Source: Pseudomonas mandelii (GTDB lineage Bacteria > Pseudomonadota > Gammaproteobacteria > Pseudomonadales > Pseudomonadaceae). Taken from it: a DNA stretch of 64,000 bases. The translations under genes were made by a program, and so were the position numbers. Location: NCBI RefSeq assembly GCF_900106065.1, contig NZ_LT629796.1:1240001-1304000 (forward strand), given 5' to 3'. Under the pieces are notes generated by a model, which did no database searches, was not told the origin of the DNA, and saw only the letters and a list, made by a program, of their open reading frames with translations. Of the stretch, positions 55,206 to 63,089 are shown piece by piece. Numbering within the stretch: position 1 is the stretch's first letter; each line of letters begins with the position of its first letter.

Positions 55206-56462
55206 ATGCCTACTAATGCAACCCGCCTCTCAGACCGCCAACTCAAGGCAGTCAAGGCAACAGGAAAAGACTTCGTTCTCACTGACGGCGACGGCCTTCA
55301 ACTCAGGGTCAGAGCCAGTGGCTCGATGATATGGAATTTCAACTACCGCGAGCCGGTAACCAAAAACCGCCTCAATATGGCGCTGGGCCCTTACCCGGCT
55401 CTCTCGTTGGCGAACGCCAGAAAGAAAGCTCAAGAAGCACGTGAACTACTGGTGCTAGGCATTGATCCCAAGGCTCACCGCGATGAGCTCAGGCAAGCCA
55501 AGCTGGCGAAGACCGAACACACATTTGAGAAGGTGGCCACCGCCTGGTTCGAACTGAAAAAACACTCCGTCACAACGGCCTACGCCGAAGACATCTGGCG
55601 CTCACTCACGCTGCATGTTTTCCCCAGACTCAAAGCCACACCCCTCGCAGACATCACCGCCCCCATGATCATCAAGCTCCTACGCCCGATCGAGGCCAAA
55701 GGCAGCCTGGAGACGGTCAAGCGACTTTCCCAACGTCTCAACGAAATCATGGCCTACGGCGTCAACTGCGGGCTGATCTTTGCGAACCCGCTCAGTGGCA
55801 TTCGGGCAGCCTTCAAGAAACCGCAAAAACAAAACATGGCAGCACTTCCTCCCGAAGAACTACCCGACCTGATGCTGGCGATTGCCAACGCCAGCATCAA
55901 ACGCATCACCCGCTGCCTGATCGAATGGCAACTGCACACTATGACCCGCCCTGCCGAGGCTGCTGGGACGACCTGGGCAGAAATAGATTTCGAGAAACGC
56001 ATCTGGACCATCCCAAAGGAGCGCATGAAAAAACGCCGTGCGCACCCCATCCCCCTAAGCGACCAGACGCTCGCGCTGCTAGAGACACTCAAGCCCTACA
56101 GCGGCCACCGGGAACACGTATTTCCGGCCGACCGAAATCCGCGTACCCACGCAAACAGCCAGACTGCGAACATGGCATTAAAGCGTATGGGCTTCCAGGA
56201 TCGGTTGGTCAGCCACGGCCTGCGATCAATGGCCAGCACCATCCTCAACGAACATGGATGGGACCCGGAGTTGATTGAAGTCGCACTCGCCCATGTCGAC
56301 AAAGACGAAGTCCGAAGCGCGTACAACCGAGCGGACTACATTGAGCGCCGGCGTCCAATGATGATTTGGTGGAGCGAGTACATTCAAAAAGCCGCCACCG
56401 GCAATTTGTCGGTGACGGCCATTCATGAAAACAAAAACGGGAACGTCATCCCGTTTCGTTAA
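55206..56462 (+). CDS. P4-type tyrosine site-specific integrase
   Basis: 418 residues. N-terminal DUF4102 arm-binding domain (LSDRQLKAVKATGKDFVLTD, LGPYPALSLANARKKAQEAR), SAM-like core-binding domain (residues about 120-215), and catalytic domain with Arg in HTMTRPAEAAGTTW, HGLRSMASTIL, LAHV and the nucleophile Tyr region SAYNRADY. It inserts and excises the island at ssrA. Start MPTNATRLSD chosen after GGAGGTAGCT; an in-frame extension passes through the repeats and is not typical. Confidence 0.94.
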   Translation: MPTNATRLSDRQLKAVKATGKDFVLTDGDGLQLRVRASGSMIWNFNYREPVTKNRLNMALGPYPALSLANARKKAQEARELLVLGIDPKAHRDELRQAKLAKTEHTFEKVATAWFELKKHSVTTAYAEDIWRSLTLHVFPRLKATPLADITAPMIIKLLRPIEAKGSLETVKRLSQRLNEIMAYGVNCGLIFANPLSGIRAAFKKPQKQNMAALPPEELPDLMLAIANASIKRITRCLIEWQLHTMTRPAEAAGTTWAEIDFEKRIWTIPKERMKKRRAHPIPLSDQTLALLETLKPYSGHREHVFPADRNPRTHANSQTANMALKRMGFQDRLVSHGLRSMASTILNEHGWDPELIEVALAHVDKDEVRSAYNRADYIERRRPMMIWWSEYIQKAATGNLSVTAIHENKNGNVIPFR

Positions 56463-56474
56463 TCAGTTCCTGCT

Positions 56475-56544
56475 GGCGACAGCGGCGACACTGGCGACAA
56501 CCCAAGTATTTAGCGGTCCTTCGTATGGCGACAACGTGGCGACA
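56475..56544. repeat. Iteron-like GGCGACA repeats
   Basis: Five copies of GGCGACA at 56475, 56484, 56493, 56527 and 56538; the first three have a 9-base period. An inverted GTCGCC follows at 56545. Confidence 0.75.
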
Positions 56545-56583
56545 GTCGCCACCATCTGCAGCGCCCACAAGCTTTTAATGCCC

Positions 56584-56628
56584 AGCCCCTGAGGGCAGGA
56601 AGGCTTCGCCTTCCCGTCCTCAGGGGCT
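56584..56628 (+). terminator. Long hairpin downstream of the integrase
   Basis: AGCCCCTGAGG and CCTCAGGGGCT form the base and GGAAGG/CCTTCC the top of a roughly 20-bp stem with one mismatch and one G-T pair. A short T/A-rich stretch follows. Probably terminates the integrase transcript. Confidence 0.65.
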
Positions 56629-56889
56629 CACTTTAAAAACCGACGAACGGCCCATTGTCCATTCCAAGCCACCTTCTTCCAAACACGTACAACGCCTAAA
56701 AACCCCACCGCTCACCCAGTTGACCACCCTCCGAGCACGCGTTACACCAGAGCCGTAAAGCGCTGTCATCGACAGCATTGCCCAGGTAGCCAGGGACCTT
56801 TAAGGCTACGCCCTACAGTGGTGGTCCCAGCCCATGCGCGCTCGCTTCCAATTAGGCGCGCAGTCACGCCCAACGTGATCGAAGCCAAC

Positions 56890-56898
56890 TTATCCACA
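56890..56898. promoter_or_regulatory. Consensus DnaA box
   Basis: TTATCCACA, a perfect consensus DnaA-binding box, within the gap between the integrase and DUF3987. Single boxes occur by chance, so significance rests on the neighbouring repeats. Confidence 0.45.
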
Positions 56899-56917
56899 GT
56901 GCAAATGCGGCAGCCCA

Positions 56918-56950
56918 CGCCCGTCTCTTTCTCCAGGAAAGAGACGGGCG
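56918..56950. repeat. 14-bp perfect inverted repeat
   Basis: CGCCCGTCTCTTTC (56918-56931) and its exact complement (56937-56950) around a five-base centre; no T run on either side. Could be an RNA hairpin, a protein-binding site, or a single-strand origin structure. Confidence 0.6.
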
Positions 56951-57367
56951 CCGAAACCACTGCCGCAGCCCTTACCAGGCAACGCATTGCAGCTTTTGTC
57001 CCAGTGACAATCGGCATGACAACCCCGATGTCACCCGCAGCAGCGATACAGATGATGGTGCCGCAGCTCATGGAATGGACTGCACCTGACTGACAGTCAG
57101 GCACGCCCCGGTCATCGCATCACTGCCTGCAAAAGACTCAGGATCTCGCGGCGCTGGTCTCGTCAGCCAACGCAGCCTCCACCCGCCCACCGCTATCGGT
57201 GCTCAGGAGGCCAGATCATGAGATGCCCAAGCTCCCGGTCGTAAAGAGCCGCCCGTCCTGCGTAAGTGGACAACCCTCACAGGCTGCAGGGGCCTTGATC
57301 CCTGATAACACTCAACAACCGTGGCGGGGAGAGTGAGGGGGAAATTCGAAGCACCAGGAGAATGACG

Positions 57368-58735
57368 ATGCAATTGTGCGAAGTGTTCGACCTGCCACGG
57401 CCGCTGCTGGAATACCGGCCCGAGCCGCTGGCGTATCCGGTCGAAGCGTTGGGACAGATATTAGGGCCAGCCGTCGAACGCATGGCCGAGGTGATCGGCG
57501 TGCCCTGCGCCATGGCTGCGCAATCGGTGTTGGCCACTGCCGCCCTGGTGACCCAGTCGCACGCCAATGTGCAGCTCGATGGCCGTGTTTATCCGTTGTC
57601 CCTGTACATGCTGACGGTGGCATCGTCGGGTGATCGGAAAAGCGCAGTGGATCATCTGGCGCTAGCGGCTGCGCGTGAGTGGGAGCGGCGGCAGTGGATG
57701 TTGTATTTGGAGCAACTGAAAGCCAATCGCGCCGCCATTCGAGGAAAGCACGAAGCTCGTGAGTTATCCGACCCCGTCCCGCCCAGGTTGATCATCGCCG
57801 AGCCGACCATTGAAGCCTTGATCAAAAGCCTATGCCAGGGCTTGCCCAGCATGGGGTTATTCAACGATGAGGGTGGCCAATTTCTGGGCAGCAGCACCAT
57901 GAGCAAAGAGAACCAACTCAAGGCCATCACCACCCTGTCAGCACTATGGGACGGCAGCCCCATCGACCGGGCGCGCTCCATGCCTGGCGAAAGCCTGCGA
58001 GCTTATGATCGTCGCCTCAGTCTGCATCTGATGCTGCAACCTTACCTGGCCAACCAGCTACTCACAGATCGAATGATCAACGGCCAAGGCATTCTTGGCC
58101 GCTGCCTGATCAGTTGGCCCGAACGCCTGGTGGGGCGGCGCTTGTACAAGGCAGTCGACCTTACGCGAGATGCCAGGATCCAGCGCTACCAAGCGCGCAT
58201 TACCGCTCTGCTGGATAAGCCGCTGTCGCTGCACAACGATGGTTCACTTAACCCTGACAGGCTGGAACTGACACCCAACGCGCGCATTGCTTGGATCGAT
58301 ATTCACGACACCATCGAATGCCAATCTGGTGAGTTTGGCGAGCTGGCCGGTGTGCAGTCCGTCGCGGGGAAAGCAGCCGCCAACGTACTGCGTATCGCCG
58401 GGGTATTGGCGGTGATTGAAGACGCGCATGCAGTGGACGAACCCCATATCCAGCGCGCCTCGACGCTGATGGATTACTACCTGGCCGAAATCCAGCGCCT
58501 GACGGAGCAAGAGCCCATCAACACGTTACGCGAGGAGGCGGATCGACTATTGCGCTGGCTAACGCAAAAAGGCTGGACCCAATTCTCCGTCCGCGACCTC
58601 AACCGCAATGGCCCCCGCTTTGCCCGCAAGAGCAGTCATCACGCAATTACGCTGCTGGTCGAATTGATCTCACATAGCTGGCTGGACTCTCCTGACGGAA
58701 AGACCTTCGAGGTGCGCCATGTTCCGCCTCAATGA
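57368..58735 (+). CDS. DUF3987 family protein (replication-helicase-like)
   Basis: 455 residues. A Walker-A-like loop VASSGDRKSAVDH near residues 80-92 and a Walker-B-like LFNDEGGQFLG near residue 160 fit the RecA-fold DUF3987 family, common on phages, plasmids and islands and often thought to act in their replication. The C-terminus has a winged-helix-like region (WTQFSVRDLNRNGPRFAR). Start MQLCEVFDLP, because AGGAG lies seven bases before it, whereas an ATG six bases upstream is too close. It overlaps the next ORF by 17 bases. Confidence 0.8.
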   Translation: MQLCEVFDLPRPLLEYRPEPLAYPVEALGQILGPAVERMAEVIGVPCAMAAQSVLATAALVTQSHANVQLDGRVYPLSLYMLTVASSGDRKSAVDHLALAAAREWERRQWMLYLEQLKANRAAIRGKHEARELSDPVPPRLIIAEPTIEALIKSLCQGLPSMGLFNDEGGQFLGSSTMSKENQLKAITTLSALWDGSPIDRARSMPGESLRAYDRRLSLHLMLQPYLANQLLTDRMINGQGILGRCLISWPERLVGRRLYKAVDLTRDARIQRYQARITALLDKPLSLHNDGSLNPDRLELTPNARIAWIDIHDTIECQSGEFGELAGVQSVAGKAAANVLRIAGVLAVIEDAHAVDEPHIQRASTLMDYYLAEIQRLTEQEPINTLREEADRLLRWLTQKGWTQFSVRDLNRNGPRFARKSSHHAITLLVELISHSWLDSPDGKTFEVRHVPPQ

Positions 58736-59078
58736 CGCGGTGCGCCGTTACCAGGCACAGCATCAGACACGACCTGCATTGCGGAGCGTCGCCACTTCCG
58801 TCGCCGCCTTGTCGCCAAGCTTCAGAGCAGCAACTACAAGGGATGTCGCCACTGTCGCCGTTATCGCCACACCCGTCTTAGGGCCTGTCGACATCGGCCA
58901 ACTGATCCACCAACTGCGCGAAGAGGGAGCAATGCTCCGGTATCAGCAAAACGCCCTGATTATTCGTCCCACACATTGGCATCAGACGGACAAGATCAGC
59001 GCCCACTGGAAAGCGGTGCTGCGCTTTCTGCAAGACACGGAAAACGGTGAAGCCGATGGCATTGGTCGGCCGGCGTGA
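58719..59078 (+). CDS. Small island ORF with Val-Ala-Thr repeat, unknown function
   Basis: 119 residues; family not recognised. N-terminal MFRLNDAVRRYQAQH, then a Val/Ala/Thr-rich stretch (SVATSVAAL and DVATVAVIATP) encoded by GTCGCC-type repeats, then DIGQLIHQLREEGAMLRYQQ and a basic end. Overlaps DUF3987 at its start and the recombinase at its end, so it is part of the same translational unit. Confidence 0.6.
   Translation: MFRLNDAVRRYQAQHQTRPALRSVATSVAALSPSFRAATTRDVATVAVIATPVLGPVDIGQLIHQLREEGAMLRYQQNALIIRPTHWHQTDKISAHWKAVLRFLQDTENGEADGIGRPA
58788..58868. repeat. In-gene GTCGCC repeats matching the upstream iteron-like motif
   Basis: GTCGCC at 58788, 58800 and 58811, then TGTCGCC at 58844 and 58853 and TATCGCC at 58862 with a 9-base period. 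This is the reverse complement of the GGCGACA motif at 56475-56544. Confidence 0.7.
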
Positions 59079-60036
59079 CGGGCGCAACTTTGGCTACGGC
59101 CGTCAGCTCAGCTATGCCGGCCCACAAGCGCTGAAAGATATGTTTGCCGGCGGCCACTTCGCTACGGTCAAAGCACACAGTGATCGCTGGCAGGCGTTTG
59201 TGAAGTGGTGTCAGTCAACAGATGGCCCCGGTTACAACGATGCCCGCCAGATAGATCGCAGTACCTTGCACAGCTACGCCACACACCTGCGTCAGCAAAT
59301 CCAACAAGGTGAAATCTGCATCGCCACCGCGCAGAACCGCCTGAGTAGCGTCAACCGCACCCTCGCAGCGTTACGCGGTGATCAGTATGTGAAAATCGCC
59401 AGTCCGAGCAAGGCGCTTGGCATGCAGCGATCAAGCGTACGCAACCGAGCACCGGATGGCCAAGACCGCCAACGGTTGAGTCGCGTGGTTGAAGCGCTTC
59501 GTGAGCAGCACCACGAACGTATAGCGGCGATTGTCTGCCTGGTCTGCGCAACCGGTATGCGCCTGCGCGAAGCGATCCTGGCTGATCTGCCACGCCTACA
59601 ACGCGAAGCAAAACGATTCGGTCGCATCAACATTCAGAACGGCACCAAGGGCGGTCGCTCAGGGGCTTTCGCGCCGCGCTGGATCGAGGCCAATAAAGAC
59701 GTAAAGGCTGCGCTGCGGTTTGCCCAAAACACCTCGCCCGCCGGCAGCCGAAACTTGCTAACCCGCGACGAAAGCTATGCCGCCTTTTTACAACGAACCG
59801 TGCGCCCCGCCCGCGAACTGCTGCATGAGCAAGGGCTGAAGGGCTTTCACGAGCTGCGTGCGGCCTATGCCTGCGAACGTTACGAACAGCTCACCGGCCA
59901 CGCAGCACCGGTCAATGGCGGCCATTGCTATCGCATCGACCGAGGCCTCGATCAACAAGCGCGAAAGCAAATCAGCCTTGAGCTTGGGCACAACCGGATC
60001 GACGTGGTGGCGGCCTACATAGGGGATAGAAGGTGA
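59056..60036 (+). CDS. Second tyrosine recombinase (integrase-domain protein)
   Basis: 326 residues. An N-terminal core-binding domain (residues about 30-110; KAHSDRWQAFVKWCQ) precedes a catalytic domain with Arg in ATGMRLREAILADLP, KGGRSGAFAPRW, HELRAAYACERY, LGHNRIDVVAAYIG (His and Tyr). The catalytic pattern R-K-H-R-H-Y is nearly complete. ATG 59056 is taken; a GTG nine bases upstream is also possible. The stop overlaps the next start (GTGA). Confidence 0.85.
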   Translation: MALVGRRDGRNFGYGRQLSYAGPQALKDMFAGGHFATVKAHSDRWQAFVKWCQSTDGPGYNDARQIDRSTLHSYATHLRQQIQQGEICIATAQNRLSSVNRTLAALRGDQYVKIASPSKALGMQRSSVRNRAPDGQDRQRLSRVVEALREQHHERIAAIVCLVCATGMRLREAILADLPRLQREAKRFGRINIQNGTKGGRSGAFAPRWIEANKDVKAALRFAQNTSPAGSRNLLTRDESYAAFLQRTVRPARELLHEQGLKGFHELRAAYACERYEQLTGHAAPVNGGHCYRIDRGLDQQARKQISLELGHNRIDVVAAYIGDRR

Positions 60037-60308
60037 GCAAACCCTTCGATATGGCGCTGTTCCTCAGCGGCGTACTGACCGGCTCAAAAGCCACCCAGCA
60101 GCGACACCTACGCCAAGCCCGCTTCATGCAAGCGGCCATTCAACAGCGATGGCAACGCGACAATCCCTGGACCTGGCAGCTGAAGCATGTGCGCTGGTTT
60201 CTCACCCAGCACTTGAAAGACCACTCCGACGCCACCCGGTACTACTACCGTCTCACTGCCTTGTTGATCTGGAAGCGATTGGGGAAAGGCCAAACCTCTC
60301 AAATGTAA
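60033..60308 (+). CDS. Small companion ORF of the recombinase, unknown function
   Basis: 91 residues, starting with GTG in a four-base overlap with the recombinase stop. Basic and helical, rich in Gln, Arg and Trp (QQRHLRQARFMQAAIQQRWQ, WTWQLKHVRWFLTQHL). It resembles the N-terminal DNA-binding half of a phage integrase (SAM-like), but with no catalytic part. No membrane segment. Confidence 0.6.
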   Translation: MSKPFDMALFLSGVLTGSKATQQRHLRQARFMQAAIQQRWQRDNPWTWQLKHVRWFLTQHLKDHSDATRYYYRLTALLIWKRLGKGQTSQM

Positions 60309-60661
60309 ATTCGACTGGTCGTCGGTGTTCAATACGGCTATTGCGATTCCTAGAAACTTCGTCAGCTCCCATACAGGGAAATGAGAACTCTTTCTTCCGC
60401 AGCCTGAGTCAGCTCACCGTACGAGGAGGCAAATCCAACAGAGGTGGCGGGTAAGCAAAAACAGGAAGGGAGATAGAGCGCTGATCTCAACCACAGCCTC
60501 AATAAGACATCTACTGCACAAAAAACATTTGACAGCAGGCGCAAGCGAAGCGATATTGCTCTCGCCGCAACTCAGTACGCGATGTACGGAGAAAAAATGA
60601 GGTGCGACAGGTGGCAGCCTGTCGCGATTGCCATAACTGACCGATTAGGAGAGCTAAAGCT
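60309..60661. other. Gap between recombinase cassette and Cas2-like gene
   Basis: 353 bases with no gene seen. It ends with a perfect 8-bp inverted repeat (GCGACAGG at 60604-60611, CCTGTCGC at 60618-60625) and an AGGAGAG ribosome site before the next gene. Confidence 0.5.
60604..60625. repeat. Palindrome upstream of the Cas2-like gene
   Basis: GCGACAGG/CCTGTCGC with a six-base centre, 36 bases before the start codon; a possible operator. Confidence 0.55.
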
Positions 60662-60943
60662 ATGAAATTGTACCAAATCACCTATGACCTGCGTAAGCAG
60701 CGTGACTATCAATCTCTGTATGAGCGCATCAAAGCCTATGGCACTTGGTGTCGACCGCTGGAATCTACATGGATTATTGCTACGAGCCAAAACGCTGCTC
60801 AGGTACGGGATAACCTTAAAGCGGTAATGGATGCTGATGATGGGCTGCTGGTGACCCGTCTCAAGGGAGATGCCGCCTGGCACGGATTGTCTGCGAAGGC
60901 GATTGAGTGGCTGAAAAACCAGTACCAGCGCTGCGAAGTCTGA
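60662..60943 (+). CDS. Cas2-like / SinR-family small protein
   Basis: 93 residues with a predicted ferredoxin-like fold. The N-terminal beta strand MKLYQITYDL carries the YD pattern of Cas2 and VapD-like proteins, followed by YERIKAYGTWCRPLESTWII. It resembles stand-alone 'SinR family' proteins. There is no cas1 or CRISPR array nearby in the window. It is followed 43 bases later by the half-length specificity gene. A nuclease or RNA-interferase role is possible but not shown. Confidence 0.65.
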   Translation: MKLYQITYDLRKQRDYQSLYERIKAYGTWCRPLESTWIIATSQNAAQVRDNLKAVMDADDGLLVTRLKGDAAWHGLSAKAIEWLKNQYQRCEV

Positions 60944-60986
60944 CCAACTCTTGCGCCAAGGACGGCGCTTTTTACCAGGGCTATTT

Positions 60987-61559
60987 ATGCCAACCCCATT
61001 ACTTAAATTGAGCGAACTGGCAGAGGTTCGATCTGGCTACACCTTTCGCGGTGCGTTGGAGCATGATCCGTCTGGCGATGTTCGCGTGCTGCAGATCAAG
61101 GATCTGCGACACAGCGCTGCGATTGAGCCCGATAAGCTGATTGCCATTACCTGGGACGCTCGCACCGCTGCGCCCCTGCTTCAGCACGGCGACATCACCG
61201 TGATTTCCCGTGGCGACAGCAACAAGGCTGCCCTTTATAAAGATGAGGAGCCAGTTGTCGCGACGAGCCAGTTTTTTATTGTCAGCGCAAAAAAAACAAA
61301 CGTCTTACCCGAATACCTGTGCTGGATGATCAATTTGCCGCAAAGCCAACGCAGCCTTGAACGCAGCGGCAGCAGCATCCAGGCCATCAGCAAAGGCGCC
61401 TTGCAGGACATGATGATTCCTCTCCCCCCGCTTGCCACTCAGCAAAAGCTGATCGACTTGCAGCGGCTTTGGGATGAAGAAGATCATCTGATCGCGCGCC
61501 TGCAAACCAACAGAGAGCAAATGCTGCAAGGCATTTACCAGCACCTTATTAAGGATTGA
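60987..61559 (+). CDS. Half-length type I specificity subunit (single TRD HsdS)
   Basis: 190 residues. One target recognition domain (LSELAEVRSGYTFRGALEHD, DITVISRGDSNKAALYK, GSSIQAISKGALQDMMIPLP) followed by one conserved helix (ATQQKLIDLQRLWDEEDHL). A normal HsdS has two such units, so this protein would need to dimerise or serve as an accessory. The start MPTPLLKLSEL gives the compact domain. It ends three bases before hsdM. Confidence 0.8.
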   Translation: MPTPLLKLSELAEVRSGYTFRGALEHDPSGDVRVLQIKDLRHSAAIEPDKLIAITWDARTAAPLLQHGDITVISRGDSNKAALYKDEEPVVATSQFFIVSAKKTNVLPEYLCWMINLPQSQRSLERSGSSIQAISKGALQDMMIPLPPLATQQKLIDLQRLWDEEDHLIARLQTNREQMLQGIYQHLIKD

Positions 61560-61562
61560 GCC

Positions 61563-63089
61563 ATGAACGACAAAGTAAATCAGGACGAGATCAACAAGGC
61601 GCTTTGGGCGGCCTGCGACACCTTCCGCGGCACCATCAGTGCGGACACCTACAAAGATTTCATTCTTACCATGCTGTTCCTCAAGTACATCAGCGATGTC
61701 TGGCAGGACCACTACGACAACTACAAGAAGGAATACGGCGACGAGCCGGAGCTGATCGAGGAAATGCTCAAGAACGAGCGTTTCGTGTTGTCACGTGATG
61801 CCAGTTTCTACGCTCTCTATGAGCGTCGCCATGAGCCAGGCAATGGTGAGCGCATTGATCAGGCACTTCACGCCATCGAAGAAGCCAACGGCACCAAACT
61901 CAAGGATGCCGGCAAGAGCGTGTTCCAGGACATCTCCTTCAACACCGACAAGCTTGGCGAGGAGAAGCAGAAGAACACCATCCTCCGCCATCTGCTGGAA
62001 AACTTCGCCGGGGCCGAACTCAACCTCAAGCCATCCCGCGTCGGCAGCCTGGACGTGATCGGTAACGCCTACGAGTACTTGATCAAGAACTTCGCCGCCA
62101 GCGGCGGACAGAAGGCCGGTGAGTTCTACACCCCGCCGGAAGTCTCCGAGCTGATCGCAGAGTTGCTCGACCCACAACCGGGCGACAGCATCTGCGATCC
62201 GGCCTGTGGCTCGGCCTCGTTGCTGATGAAGTGCGGGCGCAAGGTGCGCGAACACCACAACAGCAAGCAATATGCCCTCTATGGCCAGGAAGCCATCGGC
62301 TCCACCTGGTCACTGGCCAAGATGAACATGTTTCTCCATGGCGAGGACAACCACAAGATCGAGTGGGGCGATACCCTGCGCAACCCCAAACTGCTCGACC
62401 AGAATGGCCAACTGCTGAAATTCGATATCGTCACCGCCAACCCGCCGTTCTCGCTGGATAAATGGGGCCATGAGGAAGCCGAGCACGATCAGTTTGGCCG
62501 CTTCAAGCGCGGCATCCCACCGAAAACCAAGGGCGACTTCGCTTTTATCCTGCACATGATCGAAACCCTGAAGACCAAGACCGGGCGCATGGCCGTGATC
62601 GTGCCCCATGGCGTGCTATTCCGCGGTTCCAGTGAGGGGAAGATCCGCCAGCAGTTGATCGAGGAAAACCTGCTGGATGCCGTTATTGGCCTGCCGGAAA
62701 AGCTCTTCTACGGCACCGGCATCCCCGCAGCGATCCTGGTTTTCAGTAAAGCCAAGACCGATGAAAACGTGCTGTTTATTGACGCCAGCCGCGACTTCAA
62801 GGCCGGCAAAAACCAGAACATCCTGGGTGAAGAGCAGATCAACAATATCCTGATCACCTACCGCCACCGCATCAACTCAGACAAGTACAGCCACCGTGCC
62901 AGCCTGCAGGAACTCCGAGACAATGATTACAACCTGAATATTCCGCGTTATGTGGACACCTTCGAGGCAGAAGAGGAAATCGACCTGTTGACAGTCCGGG
63001 CCGAGCGCAAGCAACTAAAGCTGCAACTGGCTGAACTTGAAGTGCAGATGGATGGGTACTTAAAGGAGCTAGGTTATGGTCAAATCTAA
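61563..63089 (+). CDS. hsdM: Type I restriction-modification DNA methyltransferase HsdM
   Basis: 508 residues. N-terminal HsdM helical domain (INKALWAACDTFRGTISADT), then N6-adenine methyltransferase domain with AGEFYTPPEVSELIAELL, SAM motif DPACGSASLLM and catalytic NPPF (FDIVTANPPFSLDKWG). The C-terminal coiled coil (LTVRAERKQLKLQLAELEVQ) contacts HsdS. It overlaps hsdS by 14 bases. The hsdR gene is not in the window. Confidence 0.96.
   Translation: MNDKVNQDEINKALWAACDTFRGTISADTYKDFILTMLFLKYISDVWQDHYDNYKKEYGDEPELIEEMLKNERFVLSRDASFYALYERRHEPGNGERIDQALHAIEEANGTKLKDAGKSVFQDISFNTDKLGEEKQKNTILRHLLENFAGAELNLKPSRVGSLDVIGNAYEYLIKNFAASGGQKAGEFYTPPEVSELIAELLDPQPGDSICDPACGSASLLMKCGRKVREHHNSKQYALYGQEAIGSTWSLAKMNMFLHGEDNHKIEWGDTLRNPKLLDQNGQLLKFDIVTANPPFSLDKWGHEEAEHDQFGRFKRGIPPKTKGDFAFILHMIETLKTKTGRMAVIVPHGVLFRGSSEGKIRQQLIEENLLDAVIGLPEKLFYGTGIPAAILVFSKAKTDENVLFIDASRDFKAGKNQNILGEEQINNILITYRHRINSDKYSHRASLQELRDNDYNLNIPRYVDTFEAEEEIDLLTVRAERKQLKLQLAELEVQMDGYLKELGYGQI

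Larger units (their letters stand above)
56463..57367. other. Repeat-rich non-coding region of the island, possible replication origin
   Basis: 905 bases without a convincing gene (short overlapping frames on both strands look spurious). It contains GGCGACA repeats at 56475-56544, a 20-bp hairpin at 56584-56628, a perfect DnaA box TTATCCACA at 56890-56898, a 14-bp hairpin at 56918-56950, and a 17-base palindrome at 57083-57099. It precedes the DUF3987 gene. Confidence 0.5.

Noticed and set aside
56766..57104. Overlapping frames on both strands in the integrase-DUF3987 gap
   Set aside because: The two frames overlap each other and the 14-bp hairpin, have no ribosome sites, and show no family features.
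60600..60630. Palindrome near the Cas2-like gene as a CRISPR repeat
   Set aside because: Only one copy exists in the window, with no spacers and no cas1; it is better described as a possible operator.
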